Origin: Deltaproteobacteria bacterium
GTDB lineage: Bacteria; Myxococcota_C; UBA6777
Length of the DNA stretch: 64,000 nt
Direction: 5' to 3'
Assembly (NCBI GenBank): GCA_002731275.1
Contig: PCBK01000112.1
Span: 62,001 to 126,000, forward strand
In this document: piece after piece, positions 40,612 through 49,488 of the stretch
How the letters are laid out: each line of letters starts with the position of its first letter
How positions within the stretch are numbered: the first letter of the stretch is position 1
The notes under the pieces: model-generated
What the model was told of the DNA's origin: nothing
What the model saw: the letters and a program-made list of their open reading frames with translations, nothing else
Database searches by the model: none
Made by a program: the position numbers and the translations under genes

Positions 40612-43600
40612 ATGGACACACAATCGCAAAAGGACTTGTTTTCGGACAAACAAGAAAAATGGCTGCTCATCCTGGGCAGCGATTGGGCTGCCTCCAACGG
40701 CATCCCCCTCAGCCACCACCGTACACGCTGGTCCCCGAGTGTCAGCGACCTTGTACGCTACGAACTCTTTCGCACACAGAGCCATGAAGTCTTTGAACGC
40801 ATGGAGTCAGAGCTAGGCATCAATCGTCCCCCACTCGGCCTCATCGCCGACACCCTCGAAGCACAAAACGAATGGCTTCAACAACACATCCAAGGCACAA
40901 AACCCTCCAAAACCGCCTTTCGGCTCGCAGACCTCGCCAAAGGCGGTATGTTCTCACACGTCTTCTCAAGCACCCCCGATGACCTCTTTGAGCAAGCCCT
41001 TGACGCCCTTCATGTCCCCTACCTTCACTACGGACTCGAACACAGCCTGTCTCCAAACGCCGACGTCCTCCCCATCCTCAAAGAGTGGGACGACCGCATC
41101 TTTAACGACACAAAAGAGCGCCTTCAGAGAGAAAACCGACTCATCGAGATGCAGCTTCAACAGGCTCTCCAACACACAGACTCCATCCTCATCGTAGGAC
41201 ATCACCCCCACCCAACAGGCGTCCTCTCCGTCCTCCTCAAACAACTCGAAGAAGACACACAGCGCAAGATCGTCTGGATCTTCGAAGAAGAGCTCCTCTC
41301 CCTCCAACAAGACATCGCCGCACGAGACGACTCCCCACTCGCAATATTCACCCAAAGAGCCCCCAACTTCACCAAACACACGACAGAAGCGCTCGCCGAT
41401 TGGCTCCAAGAGATCGCAGAGATCAGGGACATCCCACAGACCCCCTTCAAGGTCATCGAACAACACAACAAAGACACCTCAAGCATCCTCAACAAGACCT
41501 ATGATCTCCGCCCCATCTTCGTCTATGTACCCGGTCTTAACATCTTCTCAAGCTACTTCAAACAAGCCCTTGAGGTCTCCCTGCGCACACTCTTGAGCGT
41601 CGCAACGCTCCTCATCCTCCTCTCAAGTGGATACCATTACTACACCTATCGCAGCTTCTCACAGAAAGAAAAACCCCTACGTGACGCGCTCACACGCCTT
41701 CAATCGCTCATCGGTACCAACACAACATCGCCGACCGCAAAAGACACGCAGCAAATCAACAAGCAAAACGAGCTCAAAGTCTTCTTACATGCCCAACAGC
41801 AGGCCTTCCAACTCGCGACAAACCTGCGAGCCTTCAAACGACCCAAACGCAGCTCACTCGTCGTCCCAATGCTCACACAACATATGCACAATCGCCTCGA
41901 TACAATAGGCAAAAAGGTCCGACATATCCTCCAACAGAAGGTCGCTCTGGGGCTTTACAGAGAGCGCCTGAAGGTCGTCTTACACGGCCACCCAAACATG
42001 CAAAGTATGGGGTACTACGACAAGCTCATGGTCAGCGCCCGCGACCTCAGTAAACCCCTCGCCGCGACACGTTACGCCCGAAACAAACTGCCGAGACGTT
42101 TGCAAAGATACCGAAGACACAAACGATACATGCTCTACTACAGAAGTGGCTCCTTCCTCCAGAATGTGATGCGCAAAGAGATGCTCGCCACACCCCAAAA
42201 ACGACTCGCCGTCTCCATTCACGTCCCCACACGACAAGAAGAGATCGTCGAGCTGATCAAGGAGAGCTTCCTCGACACCATCCAATCGCGCTCACAATAC
42301 AAAGATATCATCACGACACGTATGGTCAGACAGCTCCTCAAAAAGGGCAAAATCTCCGTCTATATCCCAACCTTCGATGCGGCAGAGAGTCTCACCAACG
42401 CCGTCGGAAAGCTCCGCGAGTTTATATCGAGCTTCCCCGACGCCCCGCTGCGACTGGGTGTCTCCCGAAAAGCCTCGAAGCAAGCCCTGCTCCCCAAACT
42501 CAAGTCCTTCACATACCTCGCCATCGAACCATACACCTACGAAGCGTCCAGGGATTACCTCAGACAAAACACCTCCTACAAATACAGCCAAAGCGTCCAT
42601 GACAACACATACCTTCGGTGGAACTGGACCGATCCACTGATCCGTACGTTGCTCATCGACACCTATCACAAAGTCGGTGAAGCCCCCAGAAGTCTGGGAC
42701 TTCTCTACCAAAGACTCCTTCAAACGATGCTCTCCAGGGGCAAGTGGAGCCAAGTCTTAAAGTTCCGTATGCTCGAACGACTCGCCTATGAAAAGTCACA
42801 GATGGAAAGACCTCTGCGAGAAGACAAGGCGATCATGTCCATCGCCAAGGCGCTCGCTGGGAGCAGTCAGCCCATGCATTACATCAAACAGGCGACCTCC
42901 ATCCTCAAAGAATGTGCCCAAAATGGTGTGCTCTTGTTCCACCCGAAAGACGGCTTGAGACTCACAGACAAACGCTTTGACTACGTCTTCCTCTCACGCG
43001 CCCTGTCAAACAAACCCCTCAAAGAGAAGAAACATCTGCTGCTGCGAATGCCCAAGGAGATGACCGCATTCTACGCTGGCCTGAGTCCCTCCGTTGAACG
43101 TCTCGTCAAGAGCTGGCTCGATGATTACAACAGCATTGAAACACTCTACCGCGAAAAGAATGTCGACCTGCTCTTCGCCAACCCATACTTTTACAACATC
43201 TCACGGTCCGTGGTCGCGGTCTCCAATGGCATCCACTCTCACACACTCACAAAACGAGTCGAGTCCATCCTGATCAAGCAGATCAACAACTGGAACACAT
43301 ACGTTCAATACCACTCCGTGCTCAACGCGATGGAGTTGCCCACACCACGTATCCAAGAGTGGTTGATCGCCAGTCTCGACAAGAACGCGCCCTACGACTA
43401 TCGCATCCCCGGTGTCATGAGAAATGTCACAAACCTGAGCTTCATCGTGTCTGTCAAAAGGTGGCTCAATCGTATCTGTACCCCCAAAGACCGAAGATTC
43501 CAGCACCGATGGCGATATGGACATCAGAAGTTACCTGTCGGACAAAGACGCCTTCAGATCAACAACAAGTGGGCGATTACACAAGCACTTGGTGCACTCG

Positions 43601-45192
43601 TCAAAATGAACACACCTGATAGCATTCGCTTCGTCAAACGATGGGCACAACGTGAACACGATAAGCGATTCCACCCTGTCGATTGGCGATACATCCGCTC
43701 ACAAGCGATGCTCAGCCTCGCACACATTGGTCTATATGGCCCCCTCAAATCACTCTACCCGACGCTCAAAAAACACCCAGAACAGTGGTGTTACTATGGT
43801 GACAGAGGCAACACGAGCCAGCGGTATTATTGTGTCATCAACAAGCTCGGTCAGGTCAACGACAAGGACACCGCGAAGCTGCTCGTCTCGCTGATGATGA
43901 AGAAGGAACCACTCACACCTTCTGTATTGCGTTACAAGAGCGAGGCTGTGACAGCCCTCGCACGAATCGATGACGAGATCGTCTTTCCACTTATCGACCC
44001 CATCTTGAAACAACCGCTCCCCAAGGAAGGTCCCGACCTACGTGTCTTTGCAGCGATGTTGTGTAGTTACAAGAACAACAAGAAGCGCTTCCCGTGGGTC
44101 AAAAAAATAGTCCGCGCCCATCTCACCTATTTTCCCACGCTCAAACACAAGCAGGCCACACAAATCCTCACGAGGATGGACATGAACGCGTTGATAGGAT
44201 TTCGCTCAAAGCGCGCGTTTGAGGTCTTCAAAGAGCTCATCTCCCACAAAAAGTGGCTAAAACGTGCGGCTCCGAACACCCTCACAGGGCTTGCATTCTT
44301 CCGTATCCCAGAGAAGACCGCCTTTATGCGCAGACTGCTCTACTGTGAGGTGCTCCCCGTCTCCTACCGAAAACAACTGTACAAGGTCATGTATCTCAAC
44401 AAGAAAGAGATCGGGTATCACGAGATGTTGAGTCGCAGCCTTCAGATGCTCGAAGAAGGTGTCGACAAGGTGCATCTCCAAACGTTATGTGGCAAGCAGA
44501 CGCCTGTGACGCTCTCGGCCAAAGAGCGTCTCATCATGATGACCAGTGGAATCGCCGCGCTCGCGAGGTTCCAACAGAGCACAGATATCGCTCGCCTCTC
44601 TGTGTACACACGTTCACCAAACAAGTACATCAAACAAGCGGCGATAAAAGCTCTTGGGACCTTCCAAACACAGCAAGCGAGTGACGCGCTCGCGAGGATC
44701 TACACCTCCAACCCCAAGCTCAAATACGCCTACCTGCGTGCACTTCATCAGCAACGTATGCCTTACAACGCCAAGAAGTTTGTCGCGATGCTCAAAAAGG
44801 AGCGCAACTTTTACTACAGGATGTATTTGTTCTACTATCTGCAAAAGGCAGGTAATGAAGATGCTCTGATAACGGTCTTCCCGTACCAGTACGCCAAGCG
44901 AAAACGCCTCAACCAGGGTGCGCGATATGCGTTCTACAAAGTTGCCATGCAGTTGAAGGGACACCTGACACAGCTCGAAGCCCTCAAGAAGCAGATCAAA
45001 GCGATGCCCAAAATGCCAGACAGCGCGAGGAAAGTGTTCTTTAACTGGCGCACCAAAGCCCTCGATAAAGCCTCCGCGAAACGAGAAGCCCGCCGAAAAG
45101 CAGCCCTTCGTCGACGTGCTGCTCATCGAAAATCCGCTCTTCGTAGACGTGCTGCCTCAAAGCCTTCGACCTCAAAAACCTCAAAGCCATAA
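40612..45192 (+). CDS. Giant degenerate SIR2-like / TM / NACHT-like / HEAT-repeat protein
   Basis: 1526 residues from ATG 40612 (GGAG nine bases upstream). Residues 18-32, LLILGSDWAASNGIP, resemble the glycine loop of SIR2-like domains; VFSSTPDDLFEQAL (107-120) sits where 'TTN.D.LLE.AL' is expected and SILIVGHHPHPTG (191-203) where 'ILF.GYS..D' is; the catalytic His-Gly is not visible. A hydrophobic helix lies at ~319-346. Residues ~507-800 follow the order of a NACHT NTPase but without key residues: YRSGSFLQNVMR for the P-loop (no GKS/T), ISVYIPTFDAAESL for Walker B, LRLGVSRK for sensor 1, LRLTDKRFDYVFLSRAL for the usual 'F.H..FQEYLAA..L'. HEAT-like helices occupy ~1000-1470 and a Lys/Arg/Ala tail the last 40. 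Domain calls are by eye. Confidence 0.6.
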   Translation: MDTQSQKDLFSDKQEKWLLILGSDWAASNGIPLSHHRTRWSPSVSDLVRYELFRTQSHEVFERMESELGINRPPLGLIADTLEAQNEWLQQHIQGTKPSKTAFRLADLAKGGMFSHVFSSTPDDLFEQALDALHVPYLHYGLEHSLSPNADVLPILKEWDDRIFNDTKERLQRENRLIEMQLQQALQHTDSILIVGHHPHPTGVLSVLLKQLEEDTQRKIVWIFEEELLSLQQDIAARDDSPLAIFTQRAPNFTKHTTEALADWLQEIAEIRDIPQTPFKVIEQHNKDTSSILNKTYDLRPIFVYVPGLNIFSSYFKQALEVSLRTLLSVATLLILLSSGYHYYTYRSFSQKEKPLRDALTRLQSLIGTNTTSPTAKDTQQINKQNELKVFLHAQQQAFQLATNLRAFKRPKRSSLVVPMLTQHMHNRLDTIGKKVRHILQQKVALGLYRERLKVVLHGHPNMQSMGYYDKLMVSARDLSKPLAATRYARNKLPRRLQRYRRHKRYMLYYRSGSFLQNVMRKEMLATPQKRLAVSIHVPTRQEEIVELIKESFLDTIQSRSQYKDIITTRMVRQLLKKGKISVYIPTFDAAESLTNAVGKLREFISSFPDAPLRLGVSRKASKQALLPKLKSFTYLAIEPYTYEASRDYLRQNTSYKYSQSVHDNTYLRWNWTDPLIRTLLIDTYHKVGEAPRSLGLLYQRLLQTMLSRGKWSQVLKFRMLERLAYEKSQMERPLREDKAIMSIAKALAGSSQPMHYIKQATSILKECAQNGVLLFHPKDGLRLTDKRFDYVFLSRALSNKPLKEKKHLLLRMPKEMTAFYAGLSPSVERLVKSWLDDYNSIETLYREKNVDLLFANPYFYNISRSVVAVSNGIHSHTLTKRVESILIKQINNWNTYVQYHSVLNAMELPTPRIQEWLIASLDKNAPYDYRIPGVMRNVTNLSFIVSVKRWLNRICTPKDRRFQHRWRYGHQKLPVGQRRLQINNKWAITQALGALVKMNTPDSIRFVKRWAQREHDKRFHPVDWRYIRSQAMLSLAHIGLYGPLKSLYPTLKKHPEQWCYYGDRGNTSQRYYCVINKLGQVNDKDTAKLLVSLMMKKEPLTPSVLRYKSEAVTALARIDDEIVFPLIDPILKQPLPKEGPDLRVFAAMLCSYKNNKKRFPWVKKIVRAHLTYFPTLKHKQATQILTRMDMNALIGFRSKRAFEVFKELISHKKWLKRAAPNTLTGLAFFRIPEKTAFMRRLLYCEVLPVSYRKQLYKVMYLNKKEIGYHEMLSRSLQMLEEGVDKVHLQTLCGKQTPVTLSAKERLIMMTSGIAALARFQQSTDIARLSVYTRSPNKYIKQAAIKALGTFQTQQASDALARIYTSNPKLKYAYLRALHQQRMPYNAKKFVAMLKKERNFYYRMYLFYYLQKAGNEDALITVFPYQYAKRKRLNQGARYAFYKVAMQLKGHLTQLEALKKQIKAMPKMPDSARKVFFNWRTKALDKASAKREARRKAALRRRAAHRKSALRRRAASKPSTSKTSKP

Positions 45193-45234
45193 ACCACATC
45201 CCTCTTGGCACAGAGTGCAAAAGTACAGCATCAC

Positions 45235-45618
45235 TTAGGAAGTTGGCAGAACCTTTGCTCTTGCGTTGTTGTAGGCAAAGCCAGACAGGATCGTGATCAG
45301 CAGAGCAGGCCCACCCATCGCAAGCATATTTTCGATGGACTCAGGAAGTAGGTACTGCACAAACAACCCGAGAAACAACAACACATTGAGTAAAAACCCC
45401 ACAAGAGAAAGTTGTAAGGTCAGTGGTGTAGCACGGAACTTCCAAATCACCGAGAGCAACAACCCCGGCAAGAAGACAAAGGGTGCGACGACGATCACAA
45501 AAAGTCCTCCCATCGCCCCTGCCCCCATAGCGCCCGAAGCAAAGGCGGTGTTCGCCAACAAAAAGACATACGCACCAAGACAACATGCTCTCTTCCAATG
45601 ATTGTGATGATCGAACAT
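45235..45618 (-). CDS. Small membrane protein, unknown
   Basis: 127 residues; AAAGGA site before the ATG. An N-terminal hydrophobic stretch (ACCLGAYVFLLANTAFAS) may be a signal peptide or first helix; further helices are GLFVIVVAPFVFLPGLLLSV, LQLSLVGFLLNVLLFLGLFV and MGGPALLITILSGFAY. A Gly/Ala/Met-rich link (GAMGAGAMGG) follows the first. No family recognised. Convergent with the giant gene. Confidence 0.55.
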   Translation of the reverse strand: MFDHHNHWKRACCLGAYVFLLANTAFASGAMGAGAMGGLFVIVVAPFVFLPGLLLSVIWKFRATPLTLQLSLVGFLLNVLLFLGLFVQYLLPESIENMLAMGGPALLITILSGFAYNNARAKVLPTS

Positions 45619-45756
45619 CGTGTTATCCTTTCTCTATCAAGTGAGTTTTGCCAACAGCTCGATGATAAGGCCGTTGGACGCAAAAAGGCAAAAGAAAAGA
45701 TAAGGAGCACGCCAAAGTCACCAAATATGAACACTTTTCTTCAGATGATGAAAGAC

Positions 45757-46407
45757 TTAGCTAAGATTGACGAAGTTTGGGAGGGATAGCTGTCGCCGTC
45801 CTTTGAGGATGGGGGTGATGCTCGTGGGAAATTCTGTCGTGAAAAGACAACCTCCGTGGAGAAGAGTTTGCAAGAACGTATCGAGCTGCCTCATCGCATC
45901 AGGCAGGATGTCGTGCAACACGATTACCGTCTCATCTTGCTGTTCAATGTCGAGTAATGCCTTCTCCAACCATCCGTCAGGGTCTTTCCAGTCCCCTGGC
46001 ACGGAGTTCCACAGGACACAAGTGAATTGATGCTCGACCAACCACGAGACACTTTGTGTGGAGAGGAGGTGAGGACCAAGGTGGCCTCCTCCACCAAAGG
46101 GACGAAAGTAACGCGGACCTGTCCAGATCTTGTCGAGCAACGTCTGTGTGCGTTGCAGCTCAGCATCCACAGCATTCGGGCGTGTATCCTCGCCCAAAGG
46201 GATCTCATGGGAGTAAGAATGATTCCCCAGTTGATGCCCTGCGTCCCTGATCTGCTCAGCCAACGCAAAACCTTCTGGGGTGTCGAGATGTTTCCCAAGG
46301 ACAAAGAACGTCGCGTGTAGATCGTAACGCTGCAACACGTCCAACACGTAAGGTGTGACGACAGGATGGGGTCCATTATCAAAAGTCAGATGAACACGCT
46401 TTGGCAT
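45757..46407 (-). CDS. Polysaccharide deacetylase (NodB-like) with altered metal motif
   Basis: 216 residues, AAAGGAG site. NodB-type carbohydrate esterase 4 fold: motif 1 is TFDNGPH (D10 present, N11 instead of the second Asp), motif 2 GNHSYSHE (H63, H67), motif 3 RYFRPFGGGGHLGP, and TVIVLHDI near the end. Members remove N-acetyl groups from chitin oligomers, peptidoglycan or similar. The Asp-to-Asn change hits the usual metal ligand, so activity is doubtful or metal use differs. No signal peptide. Lies 34 bp downstream of the VOC gene, possibly in one transcript. Confidence 0.8.
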   Translation of the reverse strand: MPKRVHLTFDNGPHPVVTPYVLDVLQRYDLHATFFVLGKHLDTPEGFALAEQIRDAGHQLGNHSYSHEIPLGEDTRPNAVDAELQRTQTLLDKIWTGPRYFRPFGGGGHLGPHLLSTQSVSWLVEHQFTCVLWNSVPGDWKDPDGWLEKALLDIEQQDETVIVLHDILPDAMRQLDTFLQTLLHGGCLFTTEFPTSITPILKGRRQLSLPNFVNLS

Positions 46408-46441
46408 ACAGGCCGACTCCTTTCAGATAGCACTCGCTGGC

Positions 46442-47017
46442 CTATGCTTTGTCACGCATCCTGCGGTATTTGTTGTTCGCTTCGGTGACACCTTCGAGCC
46501 ACTTCTTGAGGTCTTCGTGGGCTGTTTTGGCATGTTTCTCCATGATCTCGACAGTCTCGGGGACTTTCGTGGTCAGCTCGATCTGCATCCCGTTCGGATC
46601 GTGGGCGTAAATCGAATAACAATAGCCATGATCGATGAGCATGTGGTCATAACCAGCCGCTTCAAGGCGCTCTTTAAAGGCGAAGATGTCTTCCTTCTTC
46701 TCGACCTCAAGAGCGATGTGGTGATCAAATGGATCTTGTGGTCCTTTGATCGCCGACTCCTTGTACAACCCCTCCTGAAATTGGAAGAACGCCAACGCCG
46801 TCCCATCCCCCAACTCGAAGAACGTGTGAATGTAATTGGATGGCTCCTCTGTCACGGGATCTGTTGTCTCCACAAAGGTCCCAATCAATGGACATTCGAG
46901 GATATCCTCCCAGAACTTGCGCGTCGCCTCCATGTCGCTCGTGCGAAATGCGTGGTGATGGAATTGACGGATGCGGTTCTTTTTGCGTCGCTCAATTGTG
47001 TTTTTTGACTCTTGCAT
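46442..47017 (-). CDS. VOC-family (glyoxalase/extradiol dioxygenase-like) protein
   Basis: 191 residues, GAAGGAG site. Two beta-alpha-beta-beta-beta modules of the vicinal oxygen chelate fold with the His-His-Glu metal set suggested by RQFHHHAFRTSDME, DPFDHHIALEVEK and PNGMQIELTTK. The SIYAHDPNGMQIEL ending is typical of ring-cleavage dioxygenases and glyoxalases. Directly downstream (26 bp) of the FAH-family gene, so a ring-cleavage or related catabolic step is plausible. The C-terminal ~35 residues form a charged helix beyond the usual domain. Confidence 0.82.
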   Translation of the reverse strand: MQESKNTIERRKKNRIRQFHHHAFRTSDMEATRKFWEDILECPLIGTFVETTDPVTEEPSNYIHTFFELGDGTALAFFQFQEGLYKESAIKGPQDPFDHHIALEVEKKEDIFAFKERLEAAGYDHMLIDHGYCYSIYAHDPNGMQIELTTKVPETVEIMEKHAKTAHEDLKKWLEGVTEANNKYRRMRDKA

Positions 47018-47043
47018 GACATAACTCCTTCGCTTTGGTGGTA

Positions 47044-47910
47044 TTAACGGCTCACAGTCTCATCGATGACTGTGTTCTGAAGTGTTCCGATCTTCTCGAT
47101 CACGACACGACATGTCTCTCCAGGGAGTAGGAATCGCTGCGGCTTGCGCGCAAAACCAATCCCCGAAGGGGTCCCCATCGCGATCACGTCCCCTGGCACA
47201 AGCACCATCGCCTCCGACAACAACGCCAATGTGTGCGCCACATCAAAGACCATATCCCCTGTGTTTCCGTGCTGAAGACGCTCATCGCCAACGTACGTCT
47301 CCATCGACAGCCCTTTGGCACCCTCTGGTAACTCGTCTGGTGTGACAAGCGCCGGCCCCAACGCACCTGTCCCGTGAAAGTTCTTCCCTAATGTCCATTG
47401 ATTGGTCCGCACCTGAATATCCCGAATCGACCCATCATTGAAGACCGTATAACCGGCCACGTAATCAAGAGCTTTGTCGACAGGGATCCGACGACCTTCA
47501 CGACCGATCACAACGGCCAACTCCACCTCGTAATCCAACATGTGCGATTCAGGAGGTCGCAACATCGGCTCCTCATGACCAATCAACGAAGACGCCACTC
47601 GCATAAACACTTCGGGCACCTCAGGAACAGGCAAATTTGCCTCTGCTGCATGTTTGTAATCATTTAATCCCAGACACAAAAACTTGGATGGCGCTGGAAG
47701 CAACGGACGGAAACGAATCCCCTCCCCAGGGAGCTCTCTGGCTGATGATACGGCTGATGCCACACGCTGCTTCCAATCCTCGCCAGAAGCGAGTAGCATA
47801 CCAACGTCCGTACCCAACGATGGATCAGAAGATGACAGATCGAAGTAACGTTCGCCCTCTCGAAAGGCCAACACTGGACGAGTATCTACCAACAAGGATA
47901 CAAGTTGCAT
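47044..47910 (-). CDS. Fumarylacetoacetate hydrolase (FAH)-family protein
   Basis: 288 residues, AAAGGAGG site. C-terminal FAH fold with metal-binding acids in MLDYEVELAVVIGREGR, GYTVFNDGSIRD and the conserved LGKNFHGTGALGPALV, MGTPSGIGFARKP. Family members hydrolyse or isomerise beta-diketo/enol acids such as fumarylacetoacetate, acylpyruvates and meta-cleavage products. First gene of a leftward transcription unit (FAH-VOC-deacetylase), divergent from the GntR regulator with a shared palindrome between them. Confidence 0.87.
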   Translation of the reverse strand: MQLVSLLVDTRPVLAFREGERYFDLSSSDPSLGTDVGMLLASGEDWKQRVASAVSSARELPGEGIRFRPLLPAPSKFLCLGLNDYKHAAEANLPVPEVPEVFMRVASSLIGHEEPMLRPPESHMLDYEVELAVVIGREGRRIPVDKALDYVAGYTVFNDGSIRDIQVRTNQWTLGKNFHGTGALGPALVTPDELPEGAKGLSMETYVGDERLQHGNTGDMVFDVAHTLALLSEAMVLVPGDVIAMGTPSGIGFARKPQRFLLPGETCRVVIEKIGTLQNTVIDETVSR

Positions 47911-47944
47911 CAGAACCTCCTTTTTGCAATCTTTAATTCAAAAT

Positions 47945-47968
47945 GTTGACATTTTTACATATGTCAAC
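47945..47968. promoter_or_regulatory. Palindrome, probable operator of the GntR regulator
   Basis: GTTGACAT (47945-47952), 8-bp spacer, ATGTCAAC (47961-47968): a perfect inverted repeat in the 92-bp gap between the divergent FAH and gntR genes. Each arm contains TTGACA in opposite directions, so it may overlap the -35 elements of both promoters, as expected for a regulator controlling both units. Confidence 0.6.
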
Positions 47969-48002
47969 CATTTTTGAAAAATAAATGATTTTTTTGGAAT
48001 AG

Positions 48003-48716
48003 ATGGGAAACAAAATGACAGAGAAGACAGAATCAGGTGTGACAGAGGCTTCACTTGCAGCAAACAGGTTGAGAGAGGAGATTATCGAGGGGATCGTGCA
48101 GCCGGGGACAAAGTTGAAGTTGGTTCCGCTCTCACGTCGTTATGAGATCAGCAGGGGTCCTTTACGTGAGGCAGCGTTGCGTTTGTCAGCGGAGGGTTTG
48201 ATCCAGGTTGAGGAGCAGAAGGGATTTCGTGTCACCCCCATCTCCCGTGCGGACTTGATGGATATCACGAGGACACGACAGCGAATTGAGGTGTTGGCTT
48301 TACAAGACGCGATGAAGCACGGCGATTTGACCTGGGAAGGGAAGGTGATGGCGTCGTGTCATATCCTCGAACGAGTCACAGAGCACGATGGCACGCCCGA
48401 AGCGCTCAAGATCTTTGCGGGTCATCACAGAGACTTTCACGAGATCCTGGTCAGCGCGTGTCCATCGGGTTACTTGTTGTCCTTCCGAGAACATTTGTAT
48501 CAATTAACAGAGCGATACCGCAATCTGGCGATCGCGAGCTATCAGGTCGCGAGAGAGAAAAGAGATATCGCAGCAGAACATCAAGCGCTCGCGCAAGCGG
48601 CAGTCAACAGGGAGTCAGAGCTTGCATGTCGCTTGCTTGAGGAACATCTTGATAAGACAGCCACTGCGCTGATCGATTTCTATCCAGAATTATTTGGGGA
48701 GCAAAAAGATGTCTGA
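48003..48716 (+). CDS. GntR-family transcriptional regulator (FadR/VanR type, FCD domain)
   Basis: 237 residues. Winged HTH at ~15-80 (ANRLREEIIEGIVQPGTKL, YEISRGPLREAALRLSAEG, GFRVTPISRADL) and an all-helical FCD effector domain at ~90-225 (RQRIEVLALQDAM, HHRDFHEILVSACPS, EHQALAQAAVNRE, LLEEHLDKTA). The His and Asp residues typical of metal-binding FCD sites are partly present (D-x-x-x-H pattern around HRDFHE). Ligands are usually carboxylates. Probably controls the neighbouring hydrolase genes through the palindrome at 47945. Confidence 0.9.
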   Translation: MGNKMTEKTESGVTEASLAANRLREEIIEGIVQPGTKLKLVPLSRRYEISRGPLREAALRLSAEGLIQVEEQKGFRVTPISRADLMDITRTRQRIEVLALQDAMKHGDLTWEGKVMASCHILERVTEHDGTPEALKIFAGHHRDFHEILVSACPSGYLLSFREHLYQLTERYRNLAIASYQVAREKRDIAAEHQALAQAAVNRESELACRLLEEHLDKTATALIDFYPELFGEQKDV

Positions 48717-49488
48717 AAAAGCCCTTACACTTGAGATACTCACACCATCAGACAAACACTGGATCGCACAGCTCGTCGTCCACGAGGCTGTCGTTCCGAT
48801 CAGGCACGACGGAGACCTGGAACGTCGCTTCGCGCCTGATCGTCTGACCTACGTCGCCCTTCTACAAGACGAGCTCGTGGGATTTATCCACATCGCGCTC
48901 GCACAAACCTACCCCGACTCACTCGAAGATATCCTCTCAGGTCCTATCTACACAGGTGTCCCCCGTGTGGGGATCTTCTATGGCATCACCCGCACGAGTG
49001 AACAGATGAGAGGACGCGCGAAAGAGATCCTCTCTCTGGCCAGTGAGGCGCTGCTCCAGCGATGGCCTCACTTAGCGCTTTCGACGTACTCACCGATGCC
49101 AACCTTTCGGAGCTGGTTGGAGCGAGTCTACACCCAACACATCGGCAACAACACGGAACACCTCGAAGACATCGCCCGTCGATGTGCTGCAGGGGTCGCC
49201 TCTCCAGAGATGTGTATGGGCATGAGACAGATGGCGTATCTCTATCTTCATACAGAAGAAAAGCCAGGACGTCTGCTCGATCCAGTCGCACGCTTTCATC
49301 TCGGTAATGGTGCGCAGATACGCGACATTCTCGTCGGCGCAGACGGTTCATGGCACGGACTCGAACAATCGCTGGGTGTGATGGTCTCATATCAATACCA
49401 CCCACACTGCGACGGTCTCACACTGTCTCATCCCCCCATTCTCGAAGAATCCTTACACACACTCGATACAATGAAGAGAGTTGCATGA
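48709..49488 (+). CDS. Stand-alone malonyl-CoA decarboxylase C-terminal (GNAT) domain protein
   Basis: 259 residues from ATG 48709 (GGGGAG upstream), overlapping the gntR stop by eight bases. The C-terminal half matches malonyl-CoA decarboxylase: ALSTYSPMPTFRSWL (family 'LSPIPGF..WL', with Ser), DPVARFHLGNGA (with the catalytic-type His, H197) and the GLEQSLGVMVSYQY segment. The N-terminal helical domain of full-length enzymes (~400-460 residues) is absent. It may decarboxylate a malonyl-type thioester or act on another acyl-CoA. Its stop overlaps the next start (ATGA), so it is co-translated with the hydrolase. Confidence 0.78.
   Translation: MSEKALTLEILTPSDKHWIAQLVVHEAVVPIRHDGDLERRFAPDRLTYVALLQDELVGFIHIALAQTYPDSLEDILSGPIYTGVPRVGIFYGITRTSEQMRGRAKEILSLASEALLQRWPHLALSTYSPMPTFRSWLERVYTQHIGNNTEHLEDIARRCAAGVASPEMCMGMRQMAYLYLHTEEKPGRLLDPVARFHLGNGAQIRDILVGADGSWHGLEQSLGVMVSYQYHPHCDGLTLSHPPILEESLHTLDTMKRVA

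Noticed and set aside
40612-41500. Reading the giant protein as an active NAD-depleting SIR2 defence effector
   Set aside because: The catalytic His-Gly and the Asn of the NAD-binding motif are not found, so an active enzyme is not supported by the sequence.
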